Part shown: in pieces, positions 17,607 through 27,663 of the stretch
How positions within the stretch are numbered: the stretch's first letter is position 1
Layout: each line of letters opens with the position of its first letter
Assembly: GCF_900996225.1 (NCBI RefSeq)
Contig: NZ_CAAJGL010000068.1
Span: forward strand, 62,001 to 126,000
Length of the DNA: 64,000 bases
Reading direction: 5' to 3'
DNA from: Paraburkholderia sp. BCC1884
GTDB taxonomy: Bacteria; Pseudomonadota; Gammaproteobacteria; Burkholderiales; Burkholderiaceae
The notes under the pieces: generated by a model
Seen by the model: only the letters and a program-made list of their open reading frames with translations
What the model was told of the DNA's origin: nothing
The model's database searches: none
Made by a program: the position numbers and the translations under genes

Positions 17607-18119
17607 TGCTTTCCCCGGAATACTTGTTGGACCAACTTGTCAGCAATAAGCATGAAGCGTGCCGAAGACGGATTACGGTTTTACCGTGGACGGAAAATTA
17701 TTCTTCACGACTTCCGCGCCCGGCGCTTAAACCAGCAAAATCTGCTGACCGGTTTAGACCGTGAATCGGCTGGAAACAGACTACTGCTGCGGAACTTCGC
17801 GTTCCGTTAGCTTCCGCACCGACTTCATCCAACGGCAGAAACGGCAGCCTGTTTGATTGACGTCGACGGCAAGGGGAATAATCAGGAAAACCAGCGGCTT
17901 ATCCGATTCGCATGATAAGTCACTTGCCGGACGTCTATTAGACGCAGGCCTTTATGACGACCATGTGCTTTTGCGCGGGGCTTTGATTTATCGCTCGTTA
18001 AGTGGAGCGATGAAAAGTGAAAGCTTATAGGAGAGGCATCCCGCCTTCTTTCAAAGAAGCACGGCGGAATGCGTAAAAAATGGACATCGAAGACGCGCCG
18101 ATTGGGCGCTGGCAACGCG
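17607..18119. other. Intergenic region of lower GC, no gene seen
   Basis: 513 bases of visibly lower GC than the genes around it. The only structure I can support is a 6-bp hairpin with a UUCG-like loop at 17790-17806 (CGGAAC-TTCGC-GTTCCG). Open frames here lack ribosome sites and family features. The region may hold the promoter of the 67-aa gene and unknown small RNAs. Confidence 0.5.
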
Positions 18120-18377
18120 TTATTTTGCGCGGCAGGCGTAGAGCAGGCTGAGCGTGCCGTTATCGCTGGACTGGCGGACGACGTCGAACGCGCCATTACA
18201 ACTCGCGCTGGCCTGCTGGGAGCAGGAATCGGAGCCGGCCGGACATTGGACTAGCGTGGTCGGGCGGCCGTCCGACAGAAACAGCGGTGCGCTGCTGCTG
18301 CAGCCAATTAGCACGGCGAATGCCCCGATTGCCAGGGCGGCGCAAGCCCGACGCGCGAAGGAAAAATTGCGTTTCAT
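18120..18377 (-). CDS. Small putative lipoprotein, 85 aa
   Basis: The N-terminus MKRNFSFARRACAALAIGAF followed by AVLIGC is a lipoprotein signal; Cys at about residue 26 would be lipidated after cleavage of the LIG-C box. The mature part is about 60 residues with four further Cys (VQCPAGSDSCSQQ, SASCNGAFDVV, LLYACRAK), suggesting two disulphides. ATG 18377 was chosen for the signal peptide. It is probably anchored in the outer membrane; function unknown. Confidence 0.75.
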   Translation of the reverse strand: MKRNFSFARRACAALAIGAFAVLIGCSSSAPLFLSDGRPTTLVQCPAGSDSCSQQASASCNGAFDVVRQSSDNGTLSLLYACRAK

Positions 18378-18463
18378 CTGAACCCCGATCACATCTTGTT
18401 TTTCGATCACGCGATTGTGCCACGCGGCAATCACGCTGCGTGGTTCGACATCGTGCGACTTGG

Positions 18464-19978
18464 TCAGATGTCGATCCCGTACGCCGCGATCTTCTTATAG
18501 AGCGTGGCGCGGCCCATGCCGATCTGACTGGCCGTCTCGATCACGCGCCCTTCGTTGGCCCGCAAGGCATCGCTCAGGAAGCGCTTTTCGAAGGCCGCCA
18601 TGGCGTCGTTCCACGATGTCGGCGTGGGCGTCTCCGAAACCAGGTCCGACTGCGCAGACACTTGAGCCGCGATAGCCGGTAGATTGGGGCGCAGACCGCC
18701 TCGCGCCGCGCCGCCGATAAACGGCGCCATCAACCGGGCGTCGATCCGCTCGCTGTCGGACAGCATCACGGCCCGCTCCAGCGTATTGCGCAACTCGCGC
18801 ACGTTGCCCGGCCAGTCGTAGGCGCAGAGCAACCGCAGCGCATCGTCCTGCAATTCGAAATGACCGCCGCCGCCACGCGCCTGAGTGGACAGGTCTTCGA
18901 GCATCGCATAAGCCAGCGCCACGATATCGGGGGCGCGCTCGCGCAAAGCCGGCGCGTGGATCGTCAGCACGTTCAGGCGATAAAACAGGTCTGCGCGGAA
19001 GCGCCCAGCCGCCACCAGCGCGGGCAGATCGACCGAGGTGGCGGCGATGATCCGCACATCGGCGCGCACGATCCGGTTCGAACCGAGTGGCTCGAACTCT
19101 TTATCCTGAAGCACTCTGAGCAGCTTGCCCTGCAGCGGCAGCGGCATATCGCCGATTTCATCGAGAAACAGTGTGCCGCCGTTCGCAAGTTCGAACTTGC
19201 CGACCCGGCCCTTGCGATCCGCGCCCGTATAAGCACCGGGCGCCGCGCCGAAGAATTCGACCTCGAGCAGGGTCTCGGGAATCGCCGCGACGTTGACGGT
19301 CACGAGCGGCTGATTCGCCCGCGCCGAGCCGCCGTGGATGGCATGCGCCAGCAACTCCTTGCCGGTCCCGGTCTCGCCGAGCAGCAACACCGGCGATTCG
19401 AGCTGCGCCGCACGACGCGCCTGACGCTTAACTTCGAGGCTGGCCGCACTCGTGCCGACGAAGCTCCCAAACGTATATTTCGCGCGCCGCGCCTGAGCGA
19501 GCGACTGCCGCGTGGCGATCAACTCTTCCTGCACGCGGGAGTAGTGGGAAAACAGCGGTGTCAGCGCCTTGAGTTCGTCGAACAGCGCGAAGCCCACGGC
19601 ACCGACCGTTTCGCCGGCTTCGTCCTTGAGCGGCAGGCGTGTGACGACGAGCGGCTCGCGGTCCGTTTCCAGAATGTCGAGCAGAATCGGCTTGCCGGTC
19701 TTCACGACCTCGCGCATCAGGCTATTCGGGATCACCGCCTCGCAGTCGCGGCCGATGGCCTGCTGCGGGTCCGCAAATCCGAAGCGCGCGGCATATCGCT
19801 TGTTGATCCAGACGACTCGCGCCTCGGCGTCGACGATGAAAGTGCCTTCGCTGAAATTTTCGAATGTGCGGAACAGCGAATCCATCGCCCGGCGCAGTAC
19901 GTCGCCGTAAGTAGCAGGAAGGCCCGCCCAGTCGTTCATCATCTTGTCGCCGTCTCCAACACTCGTTGTTTTGTGCAT
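18464..19978 (-). CDS. Sigma-54-dependent activator with PAS sensor domain
   Basis: 504-residue enhancer-binding protein. A PAS domain (about 20-130; [21 protein letters not shown]) is followed by the AAA+ domain with Walker A GETGTGKE, the sigma-54-contacting loop written GAYTGA (Tyr for the usual Phe), Walker [11 protein letters not shown] and the arginine-finger region ([14 protein letters not shown]). A Fis-type helix-turn-helix closes it ([21 protein letters not shown]). ATG 19978 follows AGAGA; a TTG at 19996 is an alternative. It is divergent from a GntP permease whose upstream region has a clear -24/-12 promoter, so that gene is the probable target. Confidence 0.93.
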   Translation of the reverse strand: MHKTTSVGDGDKMMNDWAGLPATYGDVLRRAMDSLFRTFENFSEGTFIVDAEARVVWINKRYAARFGFADPQQAIGRDCEAVIPNSLMREVVKTGKPILLDILETDREPLVVTRLPLKDEAGETVGAVGFALFDELKALTPLFSHYSRVQEELIATRQSLAQARRAKYTFGSFVGTSAASLEVKRQARRAAQLESPVLLLGETGTGKELLAHAIHGGSARANQPLVTVNVAAIPETLLEVEFFGAAPGAYTGADRKGRVGKFELANGGTLFLDEIGDMPLPLQGKLLRVLQDKEFEPLGSNRIVRADVRIIAATSVDLPALVAAGRFRADLFYRLNVLTIHAPALRERAPDIVALAYAMLEDLSTQARGGGGHFELQDDALRLLCAYDWPGNVRELRNTLERAVMLSDSERIDARLMAPFIGGAARGGLRPNLPAIAAQVSAQSDLVSETPTPTSWNDAMAAFEKRFLSDALRANEGRVIETASQIGMGRATLYKKIAAYGIDI

Positions 19979-19991
19979 GTCTCTTTTCGGA

Positions 19992-20032
19992 GACAAGCTT
20001 ATCTCATCACCGAGATCGCCAACAAGCTTGTC
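19992..20032. promoter_or_regulatory. Candidate activator binding sites (UAS)
   Basis: Two ACAAGCTT elements, at 19993-20000 and 20022-20029, start 29 bases apart. The second is the centre of a perfect 10-base palindrome ACAAGCTTGT, and the outer arms GACAAGCTT and AAGCTTGTC form an inverted repeat. They lie about 140-175 bases before the -24/-12 promoter, the usual distance for sigma-54 activator sites, and abut the activator's own start, which would allow autoregulation. Confidence 0.55.
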
Positions 20033-20169
20033 GCATAGGGGTTTTCCTTTGGTTTACCCAATCTTCAGCGCTTTGTCGTCCCGCTTTTGAGACGTTTGGG
20101 TACAATCGGCCCGCATCACGTTTCGAACTTCGGCCTGCGAAATCAACCGGCTAGCCGATCCAGTGCCAG

Positions 20170-20185
20170 TGGCACGGAACCTGCA
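20170..20185 (+). promoter_or_regulatory. Sigma-54 (-24/-12) promoter of gntP-type permease
   Basis: TGGCACGGAACCTGCA matches the consensus TGGCACG-N4-TTGCA at every position except C for the first T of the -12 box. The GG and GC doublets are exactly 12 bases apart. Transcription should start near 20197, about 58 bases before the permease ATG. The divergent gene encodes a sigma-54 activator. Confidence 0.85.
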
Positions 20186-20254
20186 ATTGCGGGCGCCGTG
20201 CCGTTGCGCTTTCGGGACGGCGTACACGTAGAACAACCAAGCTTTGGAGACTCA

Positions 20255-21655
20255 ATGTCCTTTGTCATCGTCCTCGCCGCGCTGGCGTTTCTGATGTTTG
20301 CCGCTTATCGCGGCTACAGCGTCATTCTGTTCGCGCCGATCGCCGCGCTCGCCGCGGTGCTGCTGACCGATCCGGCCGCCGTCGCACCAGTCTTCACCGG
20401 CATCTTCATGGAAAAGATGGTCGGTTTCGTCAAGCTGTATTTCCCGGTGTTTCTATTGGGCGCCGTGTTTGGCAAGGTGATCGAACTGTCCGGCTTTTCG
20501 GAGTCGATCGTGGCCGCCGCCATTCGCTACATCGGACGCTCGCGCGCCAATGCGGTGATCGTCGCGGTGTGCGCGCTGCTCACCTACGGCGGCGTCTCGC
20601 TGTTCGTAGTGGTGTTCGCGGTCTATCCGTTCGCGGCTGAGCTTTACCGCCAAAGCAATATTCCGAAGCGCCTGATGCCCGGCGCAATTGCGCTCGGCGC
20701 GTTCTCGTTCACGATGGATTCGCTGCCGGGCACGCCGCAGATCCAGAACATCATCCCGACCACCTTCTTCAAGACGACGTCCTGGGCCGCACCGGCACTT
20801 GGCACGATCGGCTCGGTGTTCATCATTATCGTGGGTCTGACGTATCTGGAATGGCGTCGTCGCGCGGCAATGGCGACTGGCGAAGGCTACGGCACGAATC
20901 TGGTCAACGAGCCGGAGCGCGTCGAGTCGAAGCAACTGCCGCATCCGCTGCTGGCTGTCGCACCGCTGGTGCTGGTCGGCGTCGCCAACTTCCTGCTGAC
21001 CCGCTGGATTCCGAACTGGTACGGCGCGTCGTACACGATCGCTCCGGACATCCTGCCGGGTATCCACGCACCGGTCACGACGACGATCAAAAGCGTGGTC
21101 GCCATCTGGGCCGTGGAAGGCGCCCTGCTGCTCGGTATCGTGATGGTCGTGGTGACGGCGTTCAACCGCGTGCGCGAACGTTTCGCGGTCGGCACCAAGG
21201 CTGCGGTGGCGGGCGCCTTGCTGGCTTCGTTGAATACGGCGTCGGAATACGGTTTCGGCGGCGTGATCGCGGCACTACCGGGCTTTCTGGTGGTCAGCGA
21301 CGCGCTGAAGAGCATTCCCAATCCGCTCGTCAATGCAGCCGTGTCGGTAAGCTCGCTGGCGGGTATCACGGGTTCGGCCTCGGGCGGCATGAGCATCGCG
21401 CTCGCGGCCATGTCCGACACGTTCATCAAGGGCGCCGAAGCCGCGCATATTCCGATGGAAGTGCTGCACCGGGTCGTCGCGATGGCGAGCGGCGGGATGG
21501 ACACGCTGCCGCACAACGGCGCGGTGATCACGCTGCTGGCGGTGACGGGTCTGACGCACCGTCAGTCGTATCGCGACATCTTCGCGGTAACGGTCATCAA
21601 GACGCTGGCGGTGTTCTTCGTGATCGCGGTGTACTACGCGACCGGGCTGGTTTGA
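20255..21655 (+). CDS. GntP family permease
   Basis: 466-residue inner-membrane carrier with about 12-14 hydrophobic segments. It belongs to the gluconate/short hydroxy-acid permease family: early LLTDPAAVAPVFTG, the conserved TYGGVSLFVVVFAVYPFA, SFTMDSLPGTPQIQNIIPT, and the C-terminal GSASGGMSIALAAM and SGGMDTLPHNGAVITLL. Some relatives import 3-hydroxybutyrate or glycerate; which applies here is not visible. TTGGAGA precedes the ATG. It is driven by the sigma-54 promoter upstream and probably controlled by the adjacent PAS activator. Confidence 0.9.
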   Translation: MSFVIVLAALAFLMFAAYRGYSVILFAPIAALAAVLLTDPAAVAPVFTGIFMEKMVGFVKLYFPVFLLGAVFGKVIELSGFSESIVAAAIRYIGRSRANAVIVAVCALLTYGGVSLFVVVFAVYPFAAELYRQSNIPKRLMPGAIALGAFSFTMDSLPGTPQIQNIIPTTFFKTTSWAAPALGTIGSVFIIIVGLTYLEWRRRAAMATGEGYGTNLVNEPERVESKQLPHPLLAVAPLVLVGVANFLLTRWIPNWYGASYTIAPDILPGIHAPVTTTIKSVVAIWAVEGALLLGIVMVVVTAFNRVRERFAVGTKAAVAGALLASLNTASEYGFGGVIAALPGFLVVSDALKSIPNPLVNAAVSVSSLAGITGSASGGMSIALAAMSDTFIKGAEAAHIPMEVLHRVVAMASGGMDTLPHNGAVITLLAVTGLTHRQSYRDIFAVTVIKTLAVFFVIAVYYATGLV

Positions 21656-21793
21656 CGGTGCCCGCGCTGCGGCTTGCCGAGTGCAGCGCGCATTTGACTC
21701 AGGCAGGGGCTGGCGAAAACACGCATCGCCATGGGTAGTTTTGGTCGGTTAGCGTAGCGGTTCGACAACCGCGACCCGATATTGGCCATTTTC

Positions 21794-22195
21794 ATGACTT
21801 CAAGCCCCACCTTTTGGACGATCCCGACCGCACCTACGCCGGTCGGCCCGTTCTCCCACGCCACCGAAGCCGACGGCTGGGTCTTCCTGACCGGCCAGAT
21901 GCCGACCTCCCCCACCGACGATGACGCGCCCTTGCCGGACGGCGTCGTCGCGCAAACGCAGCGCGTCATGGACAACCTGGGGTTGGTCCTGCACGGGATC
22001 GGCCTGGGATTGCAGCATGTGGTCTCCGCGCGCATCTTTCTGACCGAGTTCAAGCGCGACTATGCGTCGATGAACGCGGTCTACCGCGCCTACTTCCCCG
22101 CGAATGCGCTGCCCGCGCGCACCTGCATCGGCGTCACCGCATTGGCGCGCGAGGCACTGGTCGAGATCGACTTCATCGCCAGACGACCGGCCTGA
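21794..22195 (+). CDS. RidA family protein
   Basis: 133 residues of the YjgF/YER057c/UK114 fold, typically a trimeric enamine/imine deaminase that clears reactive 2-aminoacrylate-type intermediates. The family markers are PVGPFSHATEADGWVFLTGQ near the start and the active-site Arg in PARTCIGVTALAREALVEID. It may belong to a branch other than canonical RidA, because spacing around the core differs. ATG 21794 is preferred over an upstream TTG. It is 138 bases after the permease, on the same strand. Confidence 0.88.
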   Translation: MTSSPTFWTIPTAPTPVGPFSHATEADGWVFLTGQMPTSPTDDDAPLPDGVVAQTQRVMDNLGLVLHGIGLGLQHVVSARIFLTEFKRDYASMNAVYRAYFPANALPARTCIGVTALAREALVEIDFIARRPA

Positions 22196-22236
22196 CTAGC
22201 GCGTCCGAACCACCACCGTTACGCCGCTCGATGCAA

Positions 22237-25200
22237 TCACTGCGCCGAGCGCTCGTCCAGGCCGTAGTGGTCGCACAACTCGTCGTGCAAGGAAATGGCG
22301 CGCTCATCCATCTCGGTGGCCCAGCGTTCGGTGTCGCGGCATAACTGCTGCAACTCACGACATTGCTGCGCGAAACGCGCCTCCTGCACGATCAGGAACG
22401 CGCCGCCGGCGCTATGCGCCCAGCCGCCCAGGGCCTCGCGATCCTCCTGCTCCACGATCGTCATCAGCCTCGGCAATTCGCTTTGCAAATGCGTCTTGAG
22501 CATGGCGGTGTAACGCGATTTGTCGACGGGATCGAGCGAGGGCTTCGGTTTGTCCGCGGGTCGCCGTGCCAAGGCCGCGTCCGCTTGCGTCGCACCCGGT
22601 CGTGCGGCGGCCACTTCGACTAGCGCCGTCTCCAGTTCGCCCAACGACGCCGGTTTGGCCACATATCCCGCGAAGCCGCGCTCACGCCAGGCATCGTCCT
22701 GCTGACTGTCGGTGACGGCGCTGAAAGCCAGCACGGGTAATGCCGGGTGTGACGCGCGCAGACGCGACAGCAGTTCGTATCCGTCCATCACGGGCATGTG
22801 GATGTCGGTCAGCACCACGTCGAAGCGCGCGCGTTGCGCCGCAGCCAGTGCTTGCCGGCCGTCTCCAGCGAGGGTCGGCGAACAGCCCAGGGCGGTAAGT
22901 TGTTCGACGATCAAGGTCTGAATCAACGGGTTGTCTTCGGCGACGAGCACCGCCAGACCTCGCAGCACGGGACTGACCTCCTGCAATGGCGGGAGCGCCG
23001 TGTCGGGAGCCGTCACCGAAGCGTCGTGAGACGTCGCCACGCCGCCAGCCGCGAGATCGAGCGCCGCCTGAACCGCCCTGCGGCTGAACTCGCTGGCCTC
23101 GAACACGCCCTCGCGTCGCTCGACCGGCGTATGCGGGCCGCCATAGGTAATCCACACCGTGCCGACCGCCTGCACCGCGCGCAATTCGTCAACTGAATCC
23201 AGCGGGTATTCGCCGGTCACCACCATGACATCCGGCCGGTTGACCCGCAACCATGCCAGCGCGCCGCGCAGGGAGGTCTCCGTGTGAGGAGCCCAACCTA
23301 CACTTTGCATGCCGCTTTCGAGCAACTTCGCCGACTCGCGCTCCTGACAGAGCACCAGGACGTTGCCGCGGCGAGGCGGTTCGACGGCAGGTGTGCGCGA
23401 CGCTTCGGGCGCGAGCGCAAGCGGTATGGAAACGGTGAATGCCGTGCCGACGCCCAGCACGCTCTCGACTGCGATATGGCCGCCCATCAACTCGCACAAC
23501 CGCGCGCAGATCGACAGACCCAGACCAGTGCCGCCATAGCGGCTCGAAGTGCTCGCCTCGCCCTGCACGAAGGGATTGAAGATGCGGGCTACCAGCGCCT
23601 GGTCCATGCCGATTCCCGAGTCGCAAACGCGGCAGACCAGAACCTGGCGATCCTGCAGATCGTTCTCTATGTCCGCATTCAACGTGATCTTGCCGCACGA
23701 GGTGAATTTGAATGCATTGCTCAGCAGGTTATTCACGATCTGCGCAATCCGCGTGCGATCGCCCCGCAGCACCTGATCGAGATTCGGCGACAAATGCGCG
23801 TAAAAACGGATCGGCCGATCCGCCTTCATCGGCGCATACGACAGCGCGATATTTTCGAGGTCGTCGATCGGACGGAACAGCTCCGTCACGATCTTCATCT
23901 CGCCAGCGTCGATCTTCGAAAAATCGAGGATGTCGTTGACAATGCCTCGCAGCGCATTCGCCGCGACGCCCAGAGTAGCGAGCCGTTGACTATGTGCCTC
24001 GAGCCCCGGTGTCCGTGCAAACAGTTCGAGATTGCCGAGCAAGGCGTTCAACGGCGTGCGGATTTCGTGGCTCATGGACGCGAAAAAATTCGACCGCGCC
24101 CGCATCATCGTTTCAGAGGTCTGCTGCGCGAGCCGTAGTTGCAGTTCGAGTTCGTGCTGGGCGGTCACGTCGAGGATCGCGCAGAACAGCACGTCCTGGT
24201 CGGCATAGCGAGCCGGCGCATAGGTGAACTGCAGGAATTGCGAGGCAGCCGTCTCGCCCGCAAGCGGTCGCGCCGGCGCGACGAACGCCGCGATTTTCGC
24301 AAATGCGGCACCAGCCAGTTTGTCCGGCCCCTGCGCACGAATTTCTTCGACGATATGTGAGGGCAGCCGCTCGTCGGCCGCCTCGATATGCAGCAACTCG
24401 TTGGCGAGTGCGTTGGCGGTCAGAATCGAAAAATCGCTTTGCCGTACGACGCATAAACCGACCGGTGTCGCACTCACCAGAATGTGATTGATCGTCTCGC
24501 TTTCCAATGCGCGCGACGTCTCGACGAAGCTGTTGCGTAGCAAACGCAGGCCCCAGAAACGCGCGATCAGCGCGATCGCCACCAGCACGAGCAGGGTCAG
24601 GATCGCCAGCGTCGCGAGTTGCCAGCCCAGCAACACGGTCAACCCGCGCCACGTGATGTAGCCGACCAGCGCGCCGAAGCCGGGCATCAGCGGCTCGTGG
24701 AAGGCGATGCCATCGCGCAGATAGAGATTGGTATCCGGCGGCGTTCCCGCCACGGCGTTCTGCAGCGTCTTGATGGTCGGCGCGTCGAGCGGCGGCGACG
24801 ACACGACCAGGCGGTGGTCCGCCATCAACAGCAACATGGCGCCCGCGCCGCTGGGCCAACTCAGATGCGCCGACAGAACGTCGAGCGGAATGGTGATGAC
24901 GATCAGCGCGACCGCCTGGTCGCCCGCATAGTAGGTGCTGACCGCCGAGATCACGACGGCGCCCTGCAGCGGATCGCGATACGGACCGAGCCAAAGATGC
25001 TCGCCCTTGGCCGGCAGGCGTTTGCCGGTCTGTGCCAGCAGTTCGTGTTCGAGTGCTTCCCGCGCGGTGCCGACGAGCGCCGGTTGCAACGTCGGCGCAC
25101 CGGCCGTGGACCCCTGCGCGTTCGGTTGAGCGAGCGAGGGCAGGATCGCGGCGTAGTCCTCGTTCAGACCCAGCAGCATCGTTCGCTGCCGCAGTTCGAA

Positions 25201-25686
25201 GGCCTGCTGTGTCACCAGAGTGGACTGCGCGGCTTCGTACAGCCGCCAGAGTTTCTCGCCGAAGGCCGGTCCCCACGCCGTGCGCGTGGCCTCGCCGACC
25301 AACACATCGAACCCGCTGCCGACCCGGCCGACCTGGCCATGCGCCACGCCAGTCTGGCTCACCGACTGTTCGACCGTGTCCGGCGCGCGCATCACGTTGC
25401 GCGTGGCCTGATAGTAGTCGAGGGTGTATTCGGTGCGCCGCAGGAAAGACTCCTCGCGATGCAGGACCAGCGAAATATCCGCGGCGCTCTGCGAAGCGAA
25501 GGTGCGGCGATAGTCGAGTTGTTTGTATGCGGTGACGACCGCAAGCACGACGGCGAATGCCACGACGATCAGCATCAGCAAGGCGATGGTCGCCAGATAG
25601 ACGCGCTGTTGGCGCTTCGCGCTCTGTTCGAGCGAAGCGAACGCCTGCGCCAGTGACTCCTGAGTACGGTCGAGGATCTTCTGCAT
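22237..25686 (-). CDS. Hybrid sensor histidine kinase (HK-REC-Hpt)
   Basis: 1149-residue unorthodox kinase. A membrane helix at about 28-50 and another near 365-390 (LATLAILTLLVLVAIALIA) enclose a roughly 310-residue periplasmic sensor. A PAS-like region then leads to the dimerisation domain with His540 in FFASMSHEIRTPLNALLGN, and the ATPase domain has NAFKF, GIGM and GGTGLGLSICARLCELMGG. A second, receiver-like segment lacking a clear phospho-acceptor (about 790-900) precedes a true receiver with Asp961 (VVLTDIHMPVMDGYE) and a C-terminal Hpt domain with His1091 (WAHSAGGAF). It resembles BvgS/EvgS in layout. No partner response regulator is adjacent. ATG 25686 was chosen by family start and AGGCGAG. 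Confidence 0.92.
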   Translation of the reverse strand: MQKILDRTQESLAQAFASLEQSAKRQQRVYLATIALLMLIVVAFAVVLAVVTAYKQLDYRRTFASQSAADISLVLHREESFLRRTEYTLDYYQATRNVMRAPDTVEQSVSQTGVAHGQVGRVGSGFDVLVGEATRTAWGPAFGEKLWRLYEAAQSTLVTQQAFELRQRTMLLGLNEDYAAILPSLAQPNAQGSTAGAPTLQPALVGTAREALEHELLAQTGKRLPAKGEHLWLGPYRDPLQGAVVISAVSTYYAGDQAVALIVITIPLDVLSAHLSWPSGAGAMLLLMADHRLVVSSPPLDAPTIKTLQNAVAGTPPDTNLYLRDGIAFHEPLMPGFGALVGYITWRGLTVLLGWQLATLAILTLLVLVAIALIARFWGLRLLRNSFVETSRALESETINHILVSATPVGLCVVRQSDFSILTANALANELLHIEAADERLPSHIVEEIRAQGPDKLAGAAFAKIAAFVAPARPLAGETAASQFLQFTYAPARYADQDVLFCAILDVTAQHELELQLRLAQQTSETMMRARSNFFASMSHEIRTPLNALLGNLELFARTPGLEAHSQRLATLGVAANALRGIVNDILDFSKIDAGEMKIVTELFRPIDDLENIALSYAPMKADRPIRFYAHLSPNLDQVLRGDRTRIAQIVNNLLSNAFKFTSCGKITLNADIENDLQDRQVLVCRVCDSGIGMDQALVARIFNPFVQGEASTSSRYGGTGLGLSICARLCELMGGHIAVESVLGVGTAFTVSIPLALAPEASRTPAVEPPRRGNVLVLCQERESAKLLESGMQSVGWAPHTETSLRGALAWLRVNRPDVMVVTGEYPLDSVDELRAVQAVGTVWITYGGPHTPVERREGVFEASEFSRRAVQAALDLAAGGVATSHDASVTAPDTALPPLQEVSPVLRGLAVLVAEDNPLIQTLIVEQLTALGCSPTLAGDGRQALAAAQRARFDVVLTDIHMPVMDGYELLSRLRASHPALPVLAFSAVTDSQQDDAWRERGFAGYVAKPASLGELETALVEVAAARPGATQADAALARRPADKPKPSLDPVDKSRYTAMLKTHLQSELPRLMTIVEQEDREALGGWAHSAGGAFLIVQEARFAQQCRELQQLCRDTERWATEMDERAISLHDELCDHYGLDERSAQ

Positions 25687-25810
25687 CGGCTCGCCTGGTG
25701 GACGAGCGCAGTTTAGCGCTTTCGAAGTCGGCACGCGACGCATCCGGCGCCCGTTTCAACGTCTACTCATCCTGCATCAACCGAACCCTGCAATAACGGC
25801 TCAATGCGAC

Positions 25811-25829
25811 CTAAACCTGAGTGGTTTAG
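25811..25829. promoter_or_regulatory. Dyad upstream of the Aer-like gene
   Basis: CTAAACC-TGAGT-GGTTTAG is a perfect 7-bp inverted repeat just upstream of the sigma-28-like -35 box. It could bind a regulator of the chemoreceptor or of the divergent kinase. Confidence 0.4.
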
Positions 25830-25839
25830 TGGGAAACCC

Positions 25840-25867
25840 TAAAGCTTCAAGGGTTAATTGCCGTTAA
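25840..25867 (+). promoter_or_regulatory. Sigma-28 (FliA) promoter of Aer-like chemoreceptor
   Basis: TAAAGCTT, 12 bases, GCCGTTAA. The sigma-28 consensus is TAAAGTTT-N11-GCCGATAA, so each box has one mismatch and the spacer is one base long. The ATG of the chemoreceptor gene is 57 bases downstream. Placement in the flagellar regulon is inferred from this match and the gene's function. Confidence 0.65.
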
Positions 25868-25923
25868 TCCTTGCACTATGTAAGCCCAGCACGCACTCGT
25901 GCCGGGCACCAGCAAGGAAAGCC

Positions 25924-27516
25924 ATGCGCAACAACCAGCCCGTCACCGGGCAAGAGTACGAATTCGCGGCGTCGCACATGCTCGTCTCCGCGACCGATCT
26001 GACCGGCAGCATCCAGTATTGCAACCCGGCGTTCATCGCTGTCTCCGGCTTCACGCGTGACGAACTGATTGGTCAGCCGCACAACCTGATCCGGCATCCT
26101 GACATGCCTCGCGAAGCGTTCGCCGACATGTGGACGACGATTCGCGAAGGTCGCCCGTGGACCGCGCTCGTCAAGAACCGCCGCAAGAATGGCGACCATT
26201 ACTGGGTACGCGCGAATGTCACGCCGGTGGTGGAGAAAGGTGCGGTCGTCGGTTATCTGAGCGTGCGGGTGAAGCCGGAACGCGACGCCGTGCGCGCGGC
26301 AGAAGCGCTCTATGCGCGCATGCGCACCGGCGCTTCGCGCGGTCTGAAGCTGCGCCGTGGCGTGGTGGTGCGATCCGGCTTGCCGGGTCAAGTGCAAGCG
26401 CTGATGCGGCTGCCGGTCGCCACGCGCGCCGGCGTCGGCTACGCGATCACGCCGCTGGCGCTGCTGTTGACCGGACTCGCCGCATGGCACGGCGCGCCGC
26501 CTGCGCCCTTCTGGCTGGCTTTCGGCGTCACGGCGGCGGTGAGCCTCGTGTCGTGGCGCATGCTGGCGCGGCAGCTCGCCGCGCCGATCAACGACATGTC
26601 GGGCTTCGCCTCGCGTCTTGCCGCCGGCGATCTGACCGCCAACCTCGACATCGCGCGCCACGACGATCTGGGCGACGTGCTGCACGCACTCAATCAACTG
26701 AAAGCGAATCTCGCGGCGATCGTGTACGACGTGCGCGCCCAGATCACTGGCATGCTCGACAACGCCCGCGAAATCTCCAGCGGCAATGTCGATCTCGCGC
26801 GTCGCACGGAATTACAGGCGGCGTCGCTCGAAGAAACGGCGGCCACCATGGAACAGCTGACCACCACGGTCCAGGCCAACGCCGATGCCGCCGTCCGCGC
26901 ACTCGACCTGGCCCGCGACGCGCAGGCGGCTGCCGAGGCCGGCGGCAAGATTGCGGTGCAGGTCGAGCAGACCATGGCCGGCATCACGGCCGCCTCGCGA
27001 CGCATCGCGGACATCACCGGCGTGATCGACGGCATCGCGTTCCAGACCAATATCCTCGCGCTGAATGCCGCCGTCGAAGCGGCGCGCGCGGGCGAATCGG
27101 GCCGCTCGTTCGCGGTCGTCGCCGGCGAAGTGCGGATGCTGGCGCAGCGCTGCGCGGCGTCGTCGAAGGAGATCAAGTCGGTGGTCGAGGCGAGCGCGAG
27201 CGAAGTCGCAACCGGCACGGAACTGGTGGCGCGCACCACCTCGCAAATGCGCACGATCGATGAAGCCGTGAGCCGCGTCTCGTCGATCATCGTCGAAGTC
27301 GCGAACGCGAGCAGCGAACAGGCCGAAGGGATTCGCCAGGTCAATCAGGCGGTTTCGCATCTGGACGGTGCGACCCAGCAGAATGCCACGCTGGTCGAAC
27401 AGGCGGCCGCCACCGCGCAGCGTCTTGCCGAACAGGCCGACGTGCTGGACGAAGCGGTGCGCCTCTTCACCGTCGCCGAGGCGGCGCCGGCTGCGCGCAA
27501 AGCGACATTGATCTGA
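25924..27516 (+). CDS. Aer-like methyl-accepting chemotaxis protein with PAS domain
   Basis: 530 residues. The N-terminal PAS domain (about 10-120) has the Aer pattern [37 protein letters not shown] and [19 protein letters not shown], which in Aer binds FAD and senses redox state. A short hydrophobic region at about 165-220 anchors it, a HAMP segment follows, then the cytoplasmic signalling hairpin with [22 protein letters not shown]. There is no periplasmic sensor. AAGGAAA precedes ATG 25924. It is divergent from the hybrid kinase and has a sigma-28-type promoter, so it should be expressed with flagella for energy taxis. Confidence 0.93.
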   Translation: MRNNQPVTGQEYEFAASHMLVSATDLTGSIQYCNPAFIAVSGFTRDELIGQPHNLIRHPDMPREAFADMWTTIREGRPWTALVKNRRKNGDHYWVRANVTPVVEKGAVVGYLSVRVKPERDAVRAAEALYARMRTGASRGLKLRRGVVVRSGLPGQVQALMRLPVATRAGVGYAITPLALLLTGLAAWHGAPPAPFWLAFGVTAAVSLVSWRMLARQLAAPINDMSGFASRLAAGDLTANLDIARHDDLGDVLHALNQLKANLAAIVYDVRAQITGMLDNAREISSGNVDLARRTELQAASLEETAATMEQLTTTVQANADAAVRALDLARDAQAAAEAGGKIAVQVEQTMAGITAASRRIADITGVIDGIAFQTNILALNAAVEAARAGESGRSFAVVAGEVRMLAQRCAASSKEIKSVVEASASEVATGTELVARTTSQMRTIDEAVSRVSSIIVEVANASSEQAEGIRQVNQAVSHLDGATQQNATLVEQAAATAQRLAEQADVLDEAVRLFTVAEAAPAARKATLI

Positions 27517-27628
27517 TAGATCGGCGTTACTCCCACCTCGACAGCCCAGTATTGGCGCATCACGATGGAACCGTCAGCGCCCAGTTGGTTGCAAGGGCAG
27601 GCTGACCCGAGTAACAACGGCGTTTAGC

Positions 27629-27663
27629 AGCCCGCCCTCCAGATGAGGACGGGCTATTTTTTT
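27629..27663 (+). terminator. Rho-independent terminator after Aer-like gene
   Basis: AGCCCG with an extended imperfect stem, then CGGGCT followed by ATTTTTTT. It lies 113 bases past the chemoreceptor stop, so it ends that transcript or a small RNA made from the 110-base spacer. Confidence 0.85.
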
